Assembly (NCBI GenBank): GCA_020746875.1
Contig: JAGTJL010000005.1
Coordinates: 1,612,001 to 1,676,000, forward strand
Reading direction: 5' to 3'
Source of the DNA: Rhexocercosporidium sp. MPI-PUGE-AT-0058
Lineage: Eukaryota > Ascomycota > Leotiomycetes > Helotiales
DNA length: 64,000 bases
This document shows, piece by piece, positions 11,932 to 22,082 of the stretch. The notes beneath the pieces were generated by a model, which was not told the DNA's origin, did no database searches, and saw nothing but the letters and a program-made list of their open reading frames with translations. The position numbers were made by a program, and so were the translations under genes. Each line of letters begins with the position of its first letter. Within the stretch, counting starts at the first letter, position 1.

Positions 11932-12952
11932 GGTGAAAAGAGGAAACTTGAAATCTGCGAGAAATCTACTCCTCCGTAAACTCCAAGCCGGAGCATCTTT
12001 GCACCTTTATTCAATAGCTTTCAGCGAAAAACAAATCCGTGATCATGTATGCCAATTTGATAACTGTGAAGATCTTTTCCCAAAAGTCTTCGAATAGACA
12101 AGGATTCAGCCACCGAATCCTCCGGAAGTTTCGAATCCCCCCTGATTGCGTACCAACGACGTTATGTGCAAGACTAACAGAAAAGAAAATCGCTTCCCAA
12201 ATAAGCAAATTTGAGTGCCGTTCTTCGACGCTAGACTCCACGCAACCGTTTTGATTGTCAGAGGCATTTGCGGCAGCTAGGGTTCTGACAACCGCTGAGT
12301 GGGTTGCGAGACCACAAGTGTGGGTGGGTGGGTCTGAACATTCTTGGTTTTTTGTGGTGTCTTTGCTTTCTTTTTGTGGGCGGGATGAGTCTCGAACCAG
12401 TCCTTGGGGCTGGGGTGGGAACCCTTCTCGTGGTACGAAAGTACATTGCCAGAACTATAATGCTTACTAGAGATATGAAAGCTTCGCCATTCGCGACTAG
12501 AGACTTGGTATGAGAGATTTCAATACTCGATTTGGGTGCAGTGGATATGAAGGAGGATGGTGATTGAGCCTCATGTGTTATCACATGTTCGACCATTCTT
12601 ATTCGGACCTTCGTGCAAAGTTGGGACCCAGAAGTTTCTCTGTAGCGAAACCCCTACAAGTAACTTAAGCGACGGTCCGGAACGACAGCCGGCATTTCCT
12701 TGACAGCGCGCCATAAAAAGCCCGCCAGACCACAATTACGTGTCATGGATAGGCCACACCGCTTCGGGACAGAACCCCGGGGTGGCACTTGAAAGGATCC
12801 TCCGTTTCACGGCTCTTGGGGAATCGATCTCCATTGTCTTATTGTCGTCCGCCCCAAGCTTTGAGATTGATACATTTAGTTGGAATTTTGCTCGGCAATA
12901 CTACTTCACATACGTAACTCCATCGGATCTCTATCACATATCATCCTACAAA
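11932..12952. other. Divergent intergenic region
   Basis: About 1 kb between the starts of the membrane-protein gene and the dehydrogenase gene. It contains a G/T-rich stretch near 12320-12420 and an AT-rich ATAAAAA at about 12713 that could be the TATA element of the dehydrogenase. No convincing gene. Confidence 0.45.
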
Positions 12953-13940
12953 ATGGCTGAATTCTTCATCAAGGACGAGGACCTGGTTAGCCTAGAGGGG
13001 AAAGTTGTGATTATCACAGGTATGCTATCCCTTCATTTATTTGGTGGAGTATTAGCGAGATTGCATGAATTAGCAATTGACCGGATGGATCATCTTAGGT
13101 GGCTCGTCAGGAATTGGTCTCGCGACTGTCAATCTCTTACTCTCATTGGGAGCTTCAGTTGCCAGTGCAGACATTACCGATCCAGTAGAGACACCTGCCT
13201 CTGGCTTTCTGTTTGTGAAGACCAATGTCGCTGTCTTCAAGGAGCTCGCTGCTCTGTTTAAGGCAACCAAGGACCACTTTGGCCGTATCGACTGTGTCTT
13301 CGCTAATGCTGGTATTGGACCTCGTGCCAACTACTTGGCTATCGAGACAGATGCGAATGGAGATTTGATTGAGCCAGACACACAGGTTTTAGATATCATG
13401 CTCAAGGGCGTGGTCAACACAGCTTCTTTGGCGGTTCATTACATGAAGCAGCAGCCTGAAGGAGGAAGTGTGGTGCTCATGGGATCGAGCACTGGCTTGC
13501 AGCCTCTCCGAGCCCCTGACTACTGTGAGTAAATCCTATTTGCTCCAATATCAGTACTGATGATCACAGCCACCGCCAAACATGGAGTCCTTGGATTTGG
13601 GCGAGGTTATGCACGCTTGATGGAGGTTGCCGGCCTTCCAATACGCATCAACACTTTGATGCCATCATGGACGACAACCAACCTCCTCCCAGACATCCCA
13701 GCTCTCATGAGTGGCGCCAAGCATCAAGCTCAGGCTGGCACGGTCGTGGCTCGAGCTGCTGCATTCCTGATGGCTGATCGATCCCGACAGGGCGATGTTG
13801 TGTATGTAGATGCTGGAAAGTACAAGGAGATTGAAAAGTCTGTGCTCGCTCCTGCGTATGAGACCATCAAGGGAGCGGAAACTCCTGGCGATGATGAGAT
13901 CTTGAGGCGTATTCTGGCACTGGCTCCACCTACCGCATAA
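12953..13940 (+). CDS. Short-chain dehydrogenase/reductase (SDR)
   Basis: Classical NAD(P)-dependent oxidoreductase of the SDR family. Exons 12953-13019, 13099-13524 and 13570-13940 give 287 residues. Both splice sites fall inside key motifs, which confirms them. The first rebuilds the cofactor-binding motif TGGSSGIG (residues 22-29). The second rebuilds the active-site YSTAK, with catalytic Tyr164 and Lys168. NAG is present in VFANAGIG, and the active-site serine lies in MGSSTG. An acidic residue in ADITDP at the end of the second beta strand hints at NAD preference. The C-terminus lacks membrane segments. Substrate cannot be told. The divergent neighbour is a membrane protein with no obvious link. 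Confidence 0.9.
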
Positions 13941-14971
13941 GCACTTCTAAATGATGAATGGAAACAATTGATATTACCCTTCGCCAATATTCTGCTTTTG
14001 GGTGATAACTTCCTTTTTCGAACTTTTGTCTTCTAATTCTGTGTCGGTAAAGTCAGGTTAGACTGCCTCAAGACCTCAACGATCACGTAGCACCGGTTCA
14101 TGTTGGTCCGTGTAGGATTTTGACTGAGCATCTCTATTCGATCCTTGAATTACAGCCCTCTACAGTGTTGCTTCGAATACTTGGCTTCAGTTTGAATAAG
14201 GTTCCACTTACTTTTTCCTGAGGTCTATGCTCAATGAATATTAGTATGTGAAGACGCCCACTAGGATATGGTGGACCCTGAGAACATATTTCAAAAGAAA
14301 GTCGCGCATAGCCTCTAGGGGACCTTGCACTAGCATATATTTCGAGTCTTGGCTTGAAGGGACTGTACCAAGCTGCGACTCCTGCTTTGAACGAGTCGTG
14401 TAACATGTTGCTGGAGATGACGTGATCAAGTGATTTTGTCCTCGGTAAAGAAGGCTTGGATAGGCGAATAAAATCTAAGATATGGACATGATGGAGCCGT
14501 GAAGTTAAGATGTGGGATAAAACTTTTGTTACATTTCTTTGCATATTGCACTATTCTTATGTTAGAATCGTTCCGCTTAGCTTGATATAAGAAAAACTGC
14601 AAGCTGTTATTAATTGCCCTCTTTCCCTTCGATCAGGTGATTAACTCTCACCTCCCTACCCGCTGAGGCGCAAGGAGACCTCCTCTTTCTTCACTTTTTG
14701 ACACTCTCTATTAATCCAGTAATAGGAGTCAAGTGGCCTAGAAAAGTGGGGTAGTAGTTTCCTAATTTGTTTGATCCTAAGCAGCACCTGGAGCTCGCTT
14801 AAGTTGCCCCTGTTTTTCTCCCTTCAATTATTGGAAATCGTGGCATGCAAGGCCTCTCTGGCTACCTATCTTCAGTGTCCACCCTCTCCATTGTCAAAAG
14901 AAGTCGGACAACCGGCGCGTAGTGTGAAAAAATTTTGTGCTTCACCTGAGCTCGATGAGGCAAGATTGGGG
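13941..14971. other. Intergenic region left of the transposon
   Basis: About 1 kb with only short ORFs of no clear coding character. It ends at the TA target site of the Tc1-type element. Confidence 0.5.
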
Positions 14972-14973
14972 TA

Positions 14974-15003
14974 CAATCGGCTCCTAGGAATGTTCGTCAC
15001 GTG
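14974..15003 (+). repeat. Left terminal inverted repeat of Tc1-type element
   Basis: Thirty bases beginning CAATCGGCTCC and ending GTCACGTG, identical to the reverse complement of 16234-16263. The inner end is a CACGTG palindrome. Confidence 0.96.
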
Positions 15004-15091
15004 ATACATCTCCATTCACTTACTTCAAATGCAATTAATTCAATAACTAATCGTTCAATTGACTAGCTATATATATCATTAAGATCGCCGC

Positions 15092-16147
15092 TTAATACTT
15101 AGTTGAACCACCCTTATTCTTTATTACTGCGTCTAATCGACGCGGCATAGAATGATTGAGAGTGAGTAAGCTTTCTGGCGTAATTTGAGGCCATACTTCT
15201 CTCAACGCTTGCTCCATTTCCTTCACATTTTTTGGTCTTTGCTCTTTATGCCTAATCCGACCTTTAATTTGCTTCCACAAATTCTCAATTGGAGTGAGAT
15301 CTGGTGATTGTGCTGGCCACGATATATACTTGACCTTTTGCTTCTTCAAAAACTCTCTCACAACTCCGGCTTTGTGCCAAGAGGCATTATCCTCTTGCAT
15401 CACAACCTGTGGCCCGTATTTGACTCTCATTCGCCGATAGAATGGAATGAAATGCTCTTTTAGCACTTCAATATACCGTAGAGCTGTCATTGTCCCTCCC
15501 TTTGGAATCAAAACAAGCGGTCCCATTTCGTCTCCACAAAAGCACGTCCATACTCTAACCTTTGACCTCCCACTCTTAAAAGTAGGCTTTAAATTCTTCT
15601 CCAAGAATTCCTCATTCGCGCCGCGGGTAACATAAAAGACGTTGTTGTTTTCTCCCACGTAAAAAGTAGCTTCGTCTGACCAGCACACCGTATTCCAATT
15701 TCTCTTCTTCTTCTTCTCAACCCTTGTCCATGCCAACCGCCGCTTCCTATTCTCTCCGCGGAGCCAAGGCTTCTTTCGTGGAACTCGCTTTGCCTTCCCA
15801 TGCTCTTTCAAGACCTTCCGGACCGTATTTATGCCAAGTTTCTTGCCAGATTTGGACGGGGAAGCTAAAGCTTGAAGAGGAACCCTTGGATTAGCTACTG
15901 CGTAGCGTACCAAAGCTCTTTCTTGTCGGGGGTTTGTCGTTTTGCTGCCGCCGGGCCTAGGCTTACTATGAAAGTCAAGTGAAGCTTGCAATTTGAGCCG
16001 GTTGATCAAGGAGGAGACGGTAGAGCGGGGGACCTTAAAATGCTTAGAAATCGCCGTAACGGTATGTCCACACTCGTATCTCTCCCAAATACGTGATCGT
16101 TGATTCGGAGTAAGCTCCTTGCGATCAGTCTTGCGTGCCCGACCCAT
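15092..16147 (-). CDS. Tc1/mariner transposase (DD34E)
   Basis: Transposase of 351 residues, single exon and no frameshift or stop. It cuts the element out and inserts it at TA sites. An N-terminal helix-turn-helix lies at about residues 15-52 (TAISKHFKVPRSTVSSLINR), with a GRPR-like basic link (KPRPGGSK) after it. The catalytic acidic triad is complete: Asp158 in CWSDEATF, Asp253 in QEDNASWH and Glu288 in PIENLW, with exactly 34 residues between the last two, the Tc1-type DD34E spacing. The SPDLTPIENLW block is diagnostic. Start at 16147 is 117 bases inside the right end of the element. Nuclear entry is expected from the basic clusters. Confidence 0.95.
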   Translation of the reverse strand: MGRARKTDRKELTPNQRSRIWERYECGHTVTAISKHFKVPRSTVSSLINRLKLQASLDFHSKPRPGGSKTTNPRQERALVRYAVANPRVPLQALASPSKSGKKLGINTVRKVLKEHGKAKRVPRKKPWLRGENRKRRLAWTRVEKKKKRNWNTVCWSDEATFYVGENNNVFYVTRGANEEFLEKNLKPTFKSGRSKVRVWTCFCGDEMGPLVLIPKGGTMTALRYIEVLKEHFIPFYRRMRVKYGPQVVMQEDNASWHKAGVVREFLKKQKVKYISWPAQSPDLTPIENLWKQIKGRIRHKEQRPKNVKEMEQALREVWPQITPESLLTLNHSMPRRLDAVIKNKGGSTKY

Positions 16148-16233
16148 AATAAGTTGTGGAGCGTAATTAATTGAAAAAAAAAAGTGTGGGTGGGGATGAA
16201 GTTAGTTGGAGGGGTAATTACCCTAGCTAAAAC

Positions 16234-16263
16234 CACGTGACGAACATTCCTAGGAGCCGATTG
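16234..16263 (-). repeat. Right terminal inverted repeat of Tc1-type element
   Basis: Exact inverted copy of the left 30-bp repeat, starting with CACGTG and ending GGAGCCGATTG, followed by the TA duplication. Confidence 0.96.
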
Positions 16264-16265
16264 TA

Positions 16266-18111
16266 CAACAGTTTTATATATTCCCAAGTGAGGAACCGAA
16301 AGTCTCAGTCAGGTTTCACAGATTTTCTGTGTCGGAGCTGGGACTTACCGTAACGAAAATGGAAAACCATTGTTTCTCCCATCGATACAATGGCAAAAGA
16401 ATCTGTGGCCAATGCTGGCCATGAATTCCTTCCCATCTTTGGACCCAAGCCTTTCCGTGACAGGGGAGTTGAGCTTGCTTTTTACGGCATGTGAGCTTTG
16501 ACAGAGGATAGGGTACTTGTTCTTTTTTTCTGTTTTTTTTTAAAAAAAAAAACCGAATCGAATTTAATACATCATAGATTGCATCGTGCCAATCATTCTC
16601 GGCAACAGGTGCATTGTGTCTCGCTGAATGGGCTTTGAAGAAAGCAGACTCTGGGATCACCGAAGTCCTTCTAATTACTGATCCCACATAGTCGAACCAC
16701 GAACTTCTGTTCAGCTCAAAGGGATACATTGTCACCAAAGCACCCTAATACAAGGATGGAGCATATATATCGGAAGCTACATCGATGCGTTGATATCCCA
16801 TGGACTGGCATAAAACATATTTTAGCGCCATTTGAAAGGAGACGTCCTTTTCGCAACCACACAACTCAGCCACCACGACTTCTAAAAAGTGTTCTAAAAA
16901 GCTACAAGTATTATTTCAAACTCTCAATTCCTTTAATCTTCTTAGAATTCTTTTAATAGTCGAACTGCATTCGATGCGGTCACCTCAAATTATGGCGCTA
17001 AAATGTGCAAGCGAGTTGCCAGTCCATGGGATATGCGCCGTCCGGAGCGGTCGCCACCCTTCACTCATGCGCTCATTCTCAAGCCACTACAATTCACTTC
17101 CTTCATGCACTATTTCAGGACTTGGGTTAGGATGGAGCGACCTTGGCTCGATTGACATTGGCATGCTCAAGAATCTGCAAAAGTACTCGACCTCACTATA
17201 TGCGCTAGCCTTAGTATACACAAACAGAACACTTGTTGCGAGGAGAACTATTAAAGGAATCGGGAGCTATTCCCGTTGAGACAGTCAAAATCCGAGATTA
17301 TTAGTTTACTCCATCTCTTTGACGAGCAGTTGACTAAAGGTAGAATAGATTAGCTACAAATGAGATCATCGCCTCGGGAGATGTTAAAGGCAAGATCTAC
17401 GTTGAATGCTCGACTGTTCACCCACATACCTGTTACTTATAATTATGATCTACGTATTTTCTAAGTTTATATTACCAAGATTCGATCGGTTATTCATATA
17501 TAGAATATTTCTAAGTAAATTATAATCTTTAATATCAAATATCTTTTCCTTGAATTATGTTTCAAGTTGTTCGCTGAGCAAATAGCAGCCGATTGCTCTG
17601 AAGAATATAGAGGCCGCGAGTAAGTCTGGAGAGGAGATCGGTGGAAAGGCATTGGGCAGCAGTACTATGTATGGGACTATCAGGAGGAGGAGGCTGGCCT
17701 AGGCTTCTACGCGGATCTGTGTATGAGAGAGATGCTCAGCAGGAAAGGCTCGATAAACAATTCTGAATGATTTGTTTTGATTTCGCTGAAGGAAATCCGG
17801 AAAAAGGGGGGGCTGCATTGATGACTGCCAACCAGGGGATCTCTTTCGCAAAATAGAGACATCAAGTGAAAAACGACGGTCTCAATTTTGAGCTTTCTCT
17901 CCTCATAACACTGAAGCTCCTAAGTCGAATCGCATCTGGGACACTTCCACCCAAAACTCACCGCCTCCGAATTCGGCCAACCACATGACTGCCCCTCCAA
18001 CTTCCGACGCCACTTGATTGCTTTGTAAACATCAAGCTTGAGGCTGGCCTCCGGCGCAAGATTTGCTTCATTCACCTTTCTCTTCTCCATCCTTCGAGGA
18101 AAACGACATAC
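16266..18111. other. Gene-poor region right of the transposon
   Basis: Region of 1.85 kb without a supported gene. It contains a T/A homopolymer palindrome near 16530-16552, the split inverted repeat at 16793-17034, and an AT-rich segment at about 17400-17570 that may be an old mutated repeat. Confidence 0.5.
16793..17034. repeat. Split inverted repeat
   Basis: The left arm has ATATCCCATGGACTGGCA (16793-16810) and TTTTAGCGCCAT (16820-16831). The right arm holds exact reverse complements of both at 17017-17034 and 16992-17003, in mirror order. The short spacers inside the arms differ (9 against 13 bases) and the arms are separated by about 160 bases. It could be a worn miniature transposon or a long RNA hairpin. 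No transposase is inside and no target duplication is clear. Confidence 0.7.
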
Positions 18112-19143
18112 ATGATGGCACCCTCTCTCGAAGCTCCCGAAAATGTTCAGGACGTCCTCTCCAACCCTCTCAAAGCAGCACCTAAACTCGTCGCACCCGA
18201 GCCAGAACACTGCCCCGGCCCTGAATCCGAAGCAGCAGGAAAAGCAGACTCGTGCGCTGGCTGCCCGAATCAAGCAATATGCGCATCTGCACCAAAAGGA
18301 CCAGATCCTGATATCCCTGCGATCACTGCGCGGTTATCGGGAATAAAGCATAAGGTGCTCATCTTGTCGGGCAAAGGAGGGGTGGGAAAGAGTACATTTA
18401 CAAGTTTACTTGCTCATGCATTCGCAACGAACCCGGATAATACGGTGGGGATCATGGATACAGATATCTGCGGACCGAGTATACCTAAGATGATGGGAGT
18501 GGAAGACGAGACGATACATGTTAGCGGAGGGGGATGGAGTCCGGTCTGGGTGCTGGAGAATCTGGGCGTTATGAGCGTGCAGTTCATGTTACCCAATCGA
18601 GACGATGCGGTGATCTGGAGAGGCCCGAAGAAGAATGGCTTAATAAAGCAGTTTTTGAAGGATGTGGAGTGGGGTGATATGGATTTCCTGCTTGTGGACA
18701 CCCCTCCTGGAACGAGTGATGAGCATTTGAGTGTCAATTCTTTCTTAAAGGAAAGCGGGGTTGATGGTGCAGTGGTCGTTACGACACCGCAAGAGGTGGC
18801 ACTTCTCGATGTACGGAAGGAGATCGACTTCTGTCGGAAAGCTGGGATCAAAGTCCTGGGAATTGTGGAGAACATGTCTGGCTTCGTGTGCCCGAAGTGT
18901 ACCCATCAGAGCGAGATCTTCCAGGCTACGACTGGTGGTGCTAGAGGTCTGGCAAATGAGATGAACATTCCTTTCCTAGGGGCTGTGCCTTTGGATCCAA
19001 GAATTGGTATGGCTTGCGACTACGGAGAGAGCTTCTTTGATGCCTGGCCGGATAGTCCAGCTTGTACCGCCCTGAGAGGGGTGGTCAGGAGAGTTGGAGA
19101 GGAGATGGGTCTGAAACCTGATCAGGTTTTACCTGAGGATTGA
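18112..19143 (+). CDS. NBP35: Cytosolic Fe-S cluster assembly factor Nbp35
   Basis: P-loop scaffold ATPase of the cytosolic iron-sulfur assembly machinery, acting with Cfd1 in the cytosol and nucleus. Single exon, 343 residues, a normal length for the family. The N-terminal four-cysteine cluster site is Cys34-x13-Cys48-x2-Cys51-x5-Cys57. The deviant Walker A motif is GKGGVGKST, and the nucleotide-binding domain continues with [14 protein letters not shown] and [10 protein letters not shown]. The C-terminal bridging CxxC is in FVCPKC. The presence of the N-terminal ferredoxin-like motif separates Nbp35 from Cfd1, which lacks it. Two ATGs stand in tandem at 18112 and 18115; either can be the start. 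Confidence 0.96.
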   Translation: MMAPSLEAPENVQDVLSNPLKAAPKLVAPEPEHCPGPESEAAGKADSCAGCPNQAICASAPKGPDPDIPAITARLSGIKHKVLILSGKGGVGKSTFTSLLAHAFATNPDNTVGIMDTDICGPSIPKMMGVEDETIHVSGGGWSPVWVLENLGVMSVQFMLPNRDDAVIWRGPKKNGLIKQFLKDVEWGDMDFLLVDTPPGTSDEHLSVNSFLKESGVDGAVVVTTPQEVALLDVRKEIDFCRKAGIKVLGIVENMSGFVCPKCTHQSEIFQATTGGARGLANEMNIPFLGAVPLDPRIGMACDYGESFFDAWPDSPACTALRGVVRRVGEEMGLKPDQVLPED

Positions 19144-19562
19144 AGGAATGTAGGAGAAGCGGTCAATGATATAGAGGCAAGAAAGACTCTCAGAGTCAAG
19201 AAGAAGCCGCACTTCGAGGTGTGATGGTCTGTAAGATCATGGGAAAGCTATTTGACAGTGCTGGCAATGCCATCTTCAGCCAAATAAGGTGGAGAAAACT
19301 CTATTTGTGTATGAACCTTTCCAGGCTACGATTGCAACGCAATACAGACCGAAGAACACTATCGATGGAATATCTGGTGGTGATTGGGTCGTTATTGGTG
19401 AATTTAGTTGGTGGCGTTCAGCCATTGCGCGCCTCATTTGCCTCAATTCAAGATTGTTGCCTGCCAGCCTCATGACTTGATATTACTCTTTTCCCAGGTT
19501 CAATACTCTGTAATAACATTCTCATCAACAGCCGAAGAACCATAGCCAGATTTTTGTTAGCA
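19144..19562. other. Intergenic region
   Basis: About 420 bases between two genes on the same strand. Presumably the NBP35 terminator and the promoter of the next gene; no specific element seen. Confidence 0.45.
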
Positions 19563-21641
19563 ATGGCTTCTTCATCCTCCCGCAATCGATCTATCAGGCT
19601 TTGGACTTGCTGCAAATGTCGCGAGGCTGGTATTTCCATGACCCTTGGAGACTGTCCGAACTGTCAAGAGGCACGATGCATTGACTGTGATGTGAAGAGT
19701 CATGTTGTTACGGATGCCGAAATTGAGAACGAGAAGATGAAATTGACGAGAGTCGCTGGCCAAACTGGCATGCGGGCTTCTTCATCTGGGAACGACAGGC
19801 CCGTAAGCACGAATGCAATGGACTTCATGCGAAGAACACCTGAACTGGTCGCCCAACCCTTAAGAAGATCACATCCGGAGCAGAAAGTACTAATCAAACT
19901 CCTTCCCTCGGACTACCGCGAGCCTATCTACGTTTTACGAGAACAGGAAGACTCTTTGCTTATTTCAGCTTGGCATGAAACTCTTCCGGAACTCAGCATG
20001 CGCTGTTCACAGGCTTTCGAGAAATTGGTCTCGATACATCTGTTCCGAATGGGCACAACAGAGTCTCAATCAATTCCTACTGTTATCGTCAATACTTCGG
20101 AAGAGCTTGGTGTAGACTATGTAGCACATATTCAGCGTGTGATATCGGAGCCTACTAGTACTCTATTTCCTAGGGCATTCACAGTCATCCTGCAGCTGCT
20201 GGTCAAGCAAAGTCACCTACGCCGGTCAGGAGGTTCGATTTCACCAACATCATCTCCGATATGCGAACCAAGGAACCGGAATTTCCATCCTTCGCCAGGA
20301 ACGGGAGATTCAATCGGAATAAAAGGTAGTTTTGAAGACACCGCAACTATCGGCTGTTATCTTCTAGTGGATGAAAAGCCAATGTGAGTAGTTCTTTTGA
20401 GAGCACTAGACCGCGCATTTTCTCCTCCCAGATCATACAAAGCTATCTGCTATATTTAACCTTTACTAACACTAGGCTTCTCTAGGGTACTGACTGTTGA
20501 CCATCTGGTACCAAGATCAATCCCACAGCCATCTATTACTCACACCTCCGAGCAAGATCGACATTGTTTCCTGATGGCAAGGCTTAACGCGGAAGTACAG
20601 CGCATCCTAGAGTTGGATCTACCACATCAATGCATTTTTTGCTTGGAGTTCCGCAATGCGAGGCGAGAAAACCTACAATATTCGATGAAGATAATTTCAT
20701 CTTTGCAATCTCAATCATGCGTCTTCCATGAACCGCTGATGAAGTTGTGGCTTTCTGATGAGTACCCGCAATACGAGATACGGCCTCTGGGTGATTTCGC
20801 TTTCAAATCTGGGGCAAACCCGCGAGATGTTAATGGCATCTCGAGAGAAATGGATTGGGCTCTGTTTGAGTTGAGATTGGATGGTGGCTGCTTCCCATAT
20901 CTCGACGAGGATCGAGTGGGTCAACTCTCTCTCGCTCTTTCAATTAAACCGGCCGCGATGGTCAAATCGAAGGGCCGAACTAGCGGGTATCAATTGGGAC
21001 AGGTGAGCTCGACTCTGGGCACAGTCTTCCATCAAGGGTACATCACAATTGAGTGGTCCGTTCTAAGATCACCCGATACACCTCTCGACGATTGGATCGA
21101 AGGAGGCATTGGCGTTGAGGGGGACAGTGGAGGTCTCATTGTTGATAATGCCACAAATGAGATCTATGGGATGCTTTGGGGCCGCATTGGAGATGAGTAT
21201 GACACCGTCACGCTGTTTACCCCGCTACGAGAAATCTTCGATGATATCGAAGAGAGGACTGGGTCTCATGTTCAACTTCTGAGGGGCCAAGTGATGAATC
21301 AATTCGACACAGTTCTGAGCGCACCTATCACGTTGAGTGGGTACATTAAACGTCACATAGGCGTAGCTGATCAAGAGGAACATGGATCGACCTCTGATCC
21401 GCATGAGCAAACTGCTCTTAGCCAGGCTTTATCATCTCTTAGTGTTGGGCGAGCTTCTTCGCCAACTTCCGAGCGTCGACTTCCTCACGAGCGATACCGA
21501 GGTCAGCAGTACCGTGGTCAAGGAGATGGTCGAGAAGTGCCTCGCAGTTTCCTTACTCGCCCCGAAGAAGATACCGATAAGCCGCAGTGGCCAGGCTCTC
21601 ACACGTACTTCAGATATGCCCTTGGCGACGATGAAGAGTAA
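19563..21641 (+). CDS. Zinc-finger plus trypsin-like serine protease-like protein
   Basis: Two exons, 19563-20383 and 20486-21641 (GTGAGT donor, TACTAAC branch site), give 658 residues. Near the N-terminus, at about residues 15-45, is a compact cysteine cluster (CCKC, CPNC, CIDC) that resembles a small zinc-binding knuckle. The second exon has the layout of a chymotrypsin-fold protease: His280 in VLTVDHLV, Asp397 in EMDWALFEL and Ser488 in EGDSGGLIV, followed by the usual small hydrophobic strand and IYGMLWG. The C-terminus is basic and Arg/Gly-rich. There is no signal peptide, so it is probably intracellular. Protease activity is inference from the triad; I do not know the family name. A partial relative lies decayed at 31245-32352. 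Confidence 0.75.
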
Positions 21642-22082
21642 TTTTCCATTTTCTGGTGAATTATGCCTCGAGATCTTGATTCTTATGTACATTTTTTGCG
21701 TCGTATGTTGGATACGGTCTGCTTTTGATAATGAAATTGACCTTCCTTGAGAAATTTTTGAAGCTCTCTTGCAAAGTACGAATGTTGAAATTGACTAGCA
21801 TTCATGAATAGTTCGTGTGATAGTAGCAAGTTCTTTAGGGATCTTAGTGCAGTGAGTAGTAGGGAGAAATTCAACTTCTTCCCGAAAGCGTGCAAGTGAA
21901 TCCGAAAGAATATGTACTTTCCCAAGCGGCACGTGTTGAGTACCCTGTTGAAAGGAAAAGGAGCTCTTGTAAATAGACGGTATTAACAGCAAAATCAGAC
22001 TGGTTCTATGATATGATGCTAGGGAATCTGGAAAGTGAAGGAGCAAGAGTTCGAATCTTCGCTATGTCGTAAAAAGATAGAA
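21642..22082. other. Intergenic region between convergent genes
   Basis: About 440 bases holding two 3' ends. A TTCGAATC near 22047 looks like a tRNA B box but has no matching stem. Nothing else. Confidence 0.45.

Larger units (their letters stand above)
14972..16265. mobile_element. Complete Tc1/mariner DNA transposon with TA target duplication
   Basis: The element proper runs 14974-16263 (1290 bp) and is flanked on both sides by TA (14972-14973 and 16264-16265), the standard target duplication of Tc1/mariner. Its ends are inverted repeats of 30 bp with no mismatch. Inside is one uninterrupted transposase gene on the minus strand. Perfect repeats plus an intact ORF suggest recent insertion and possible activity. 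It sits in an intergenic stretch, so no gene is broken. Confidence 0.95.

Noticed and set aside
12258..12596. 112-codon minus-strand ORF with one hydrophobic segment
   Set aside because: Low-complexity basic content, no family resemblance, and it lies in a divergent promoter region.
16974..17279. 101-codon plus-strand ORF right of the transposon
   Set aside because: It starts inside an arm of the inverted repeat and has no recognisable protein features.
22035..22062. TTCGAATC resembling a tRNA B box
   Set aside because: The flanking bases do not form a T-stem and no A box or acceptor stem is found at the right distance.
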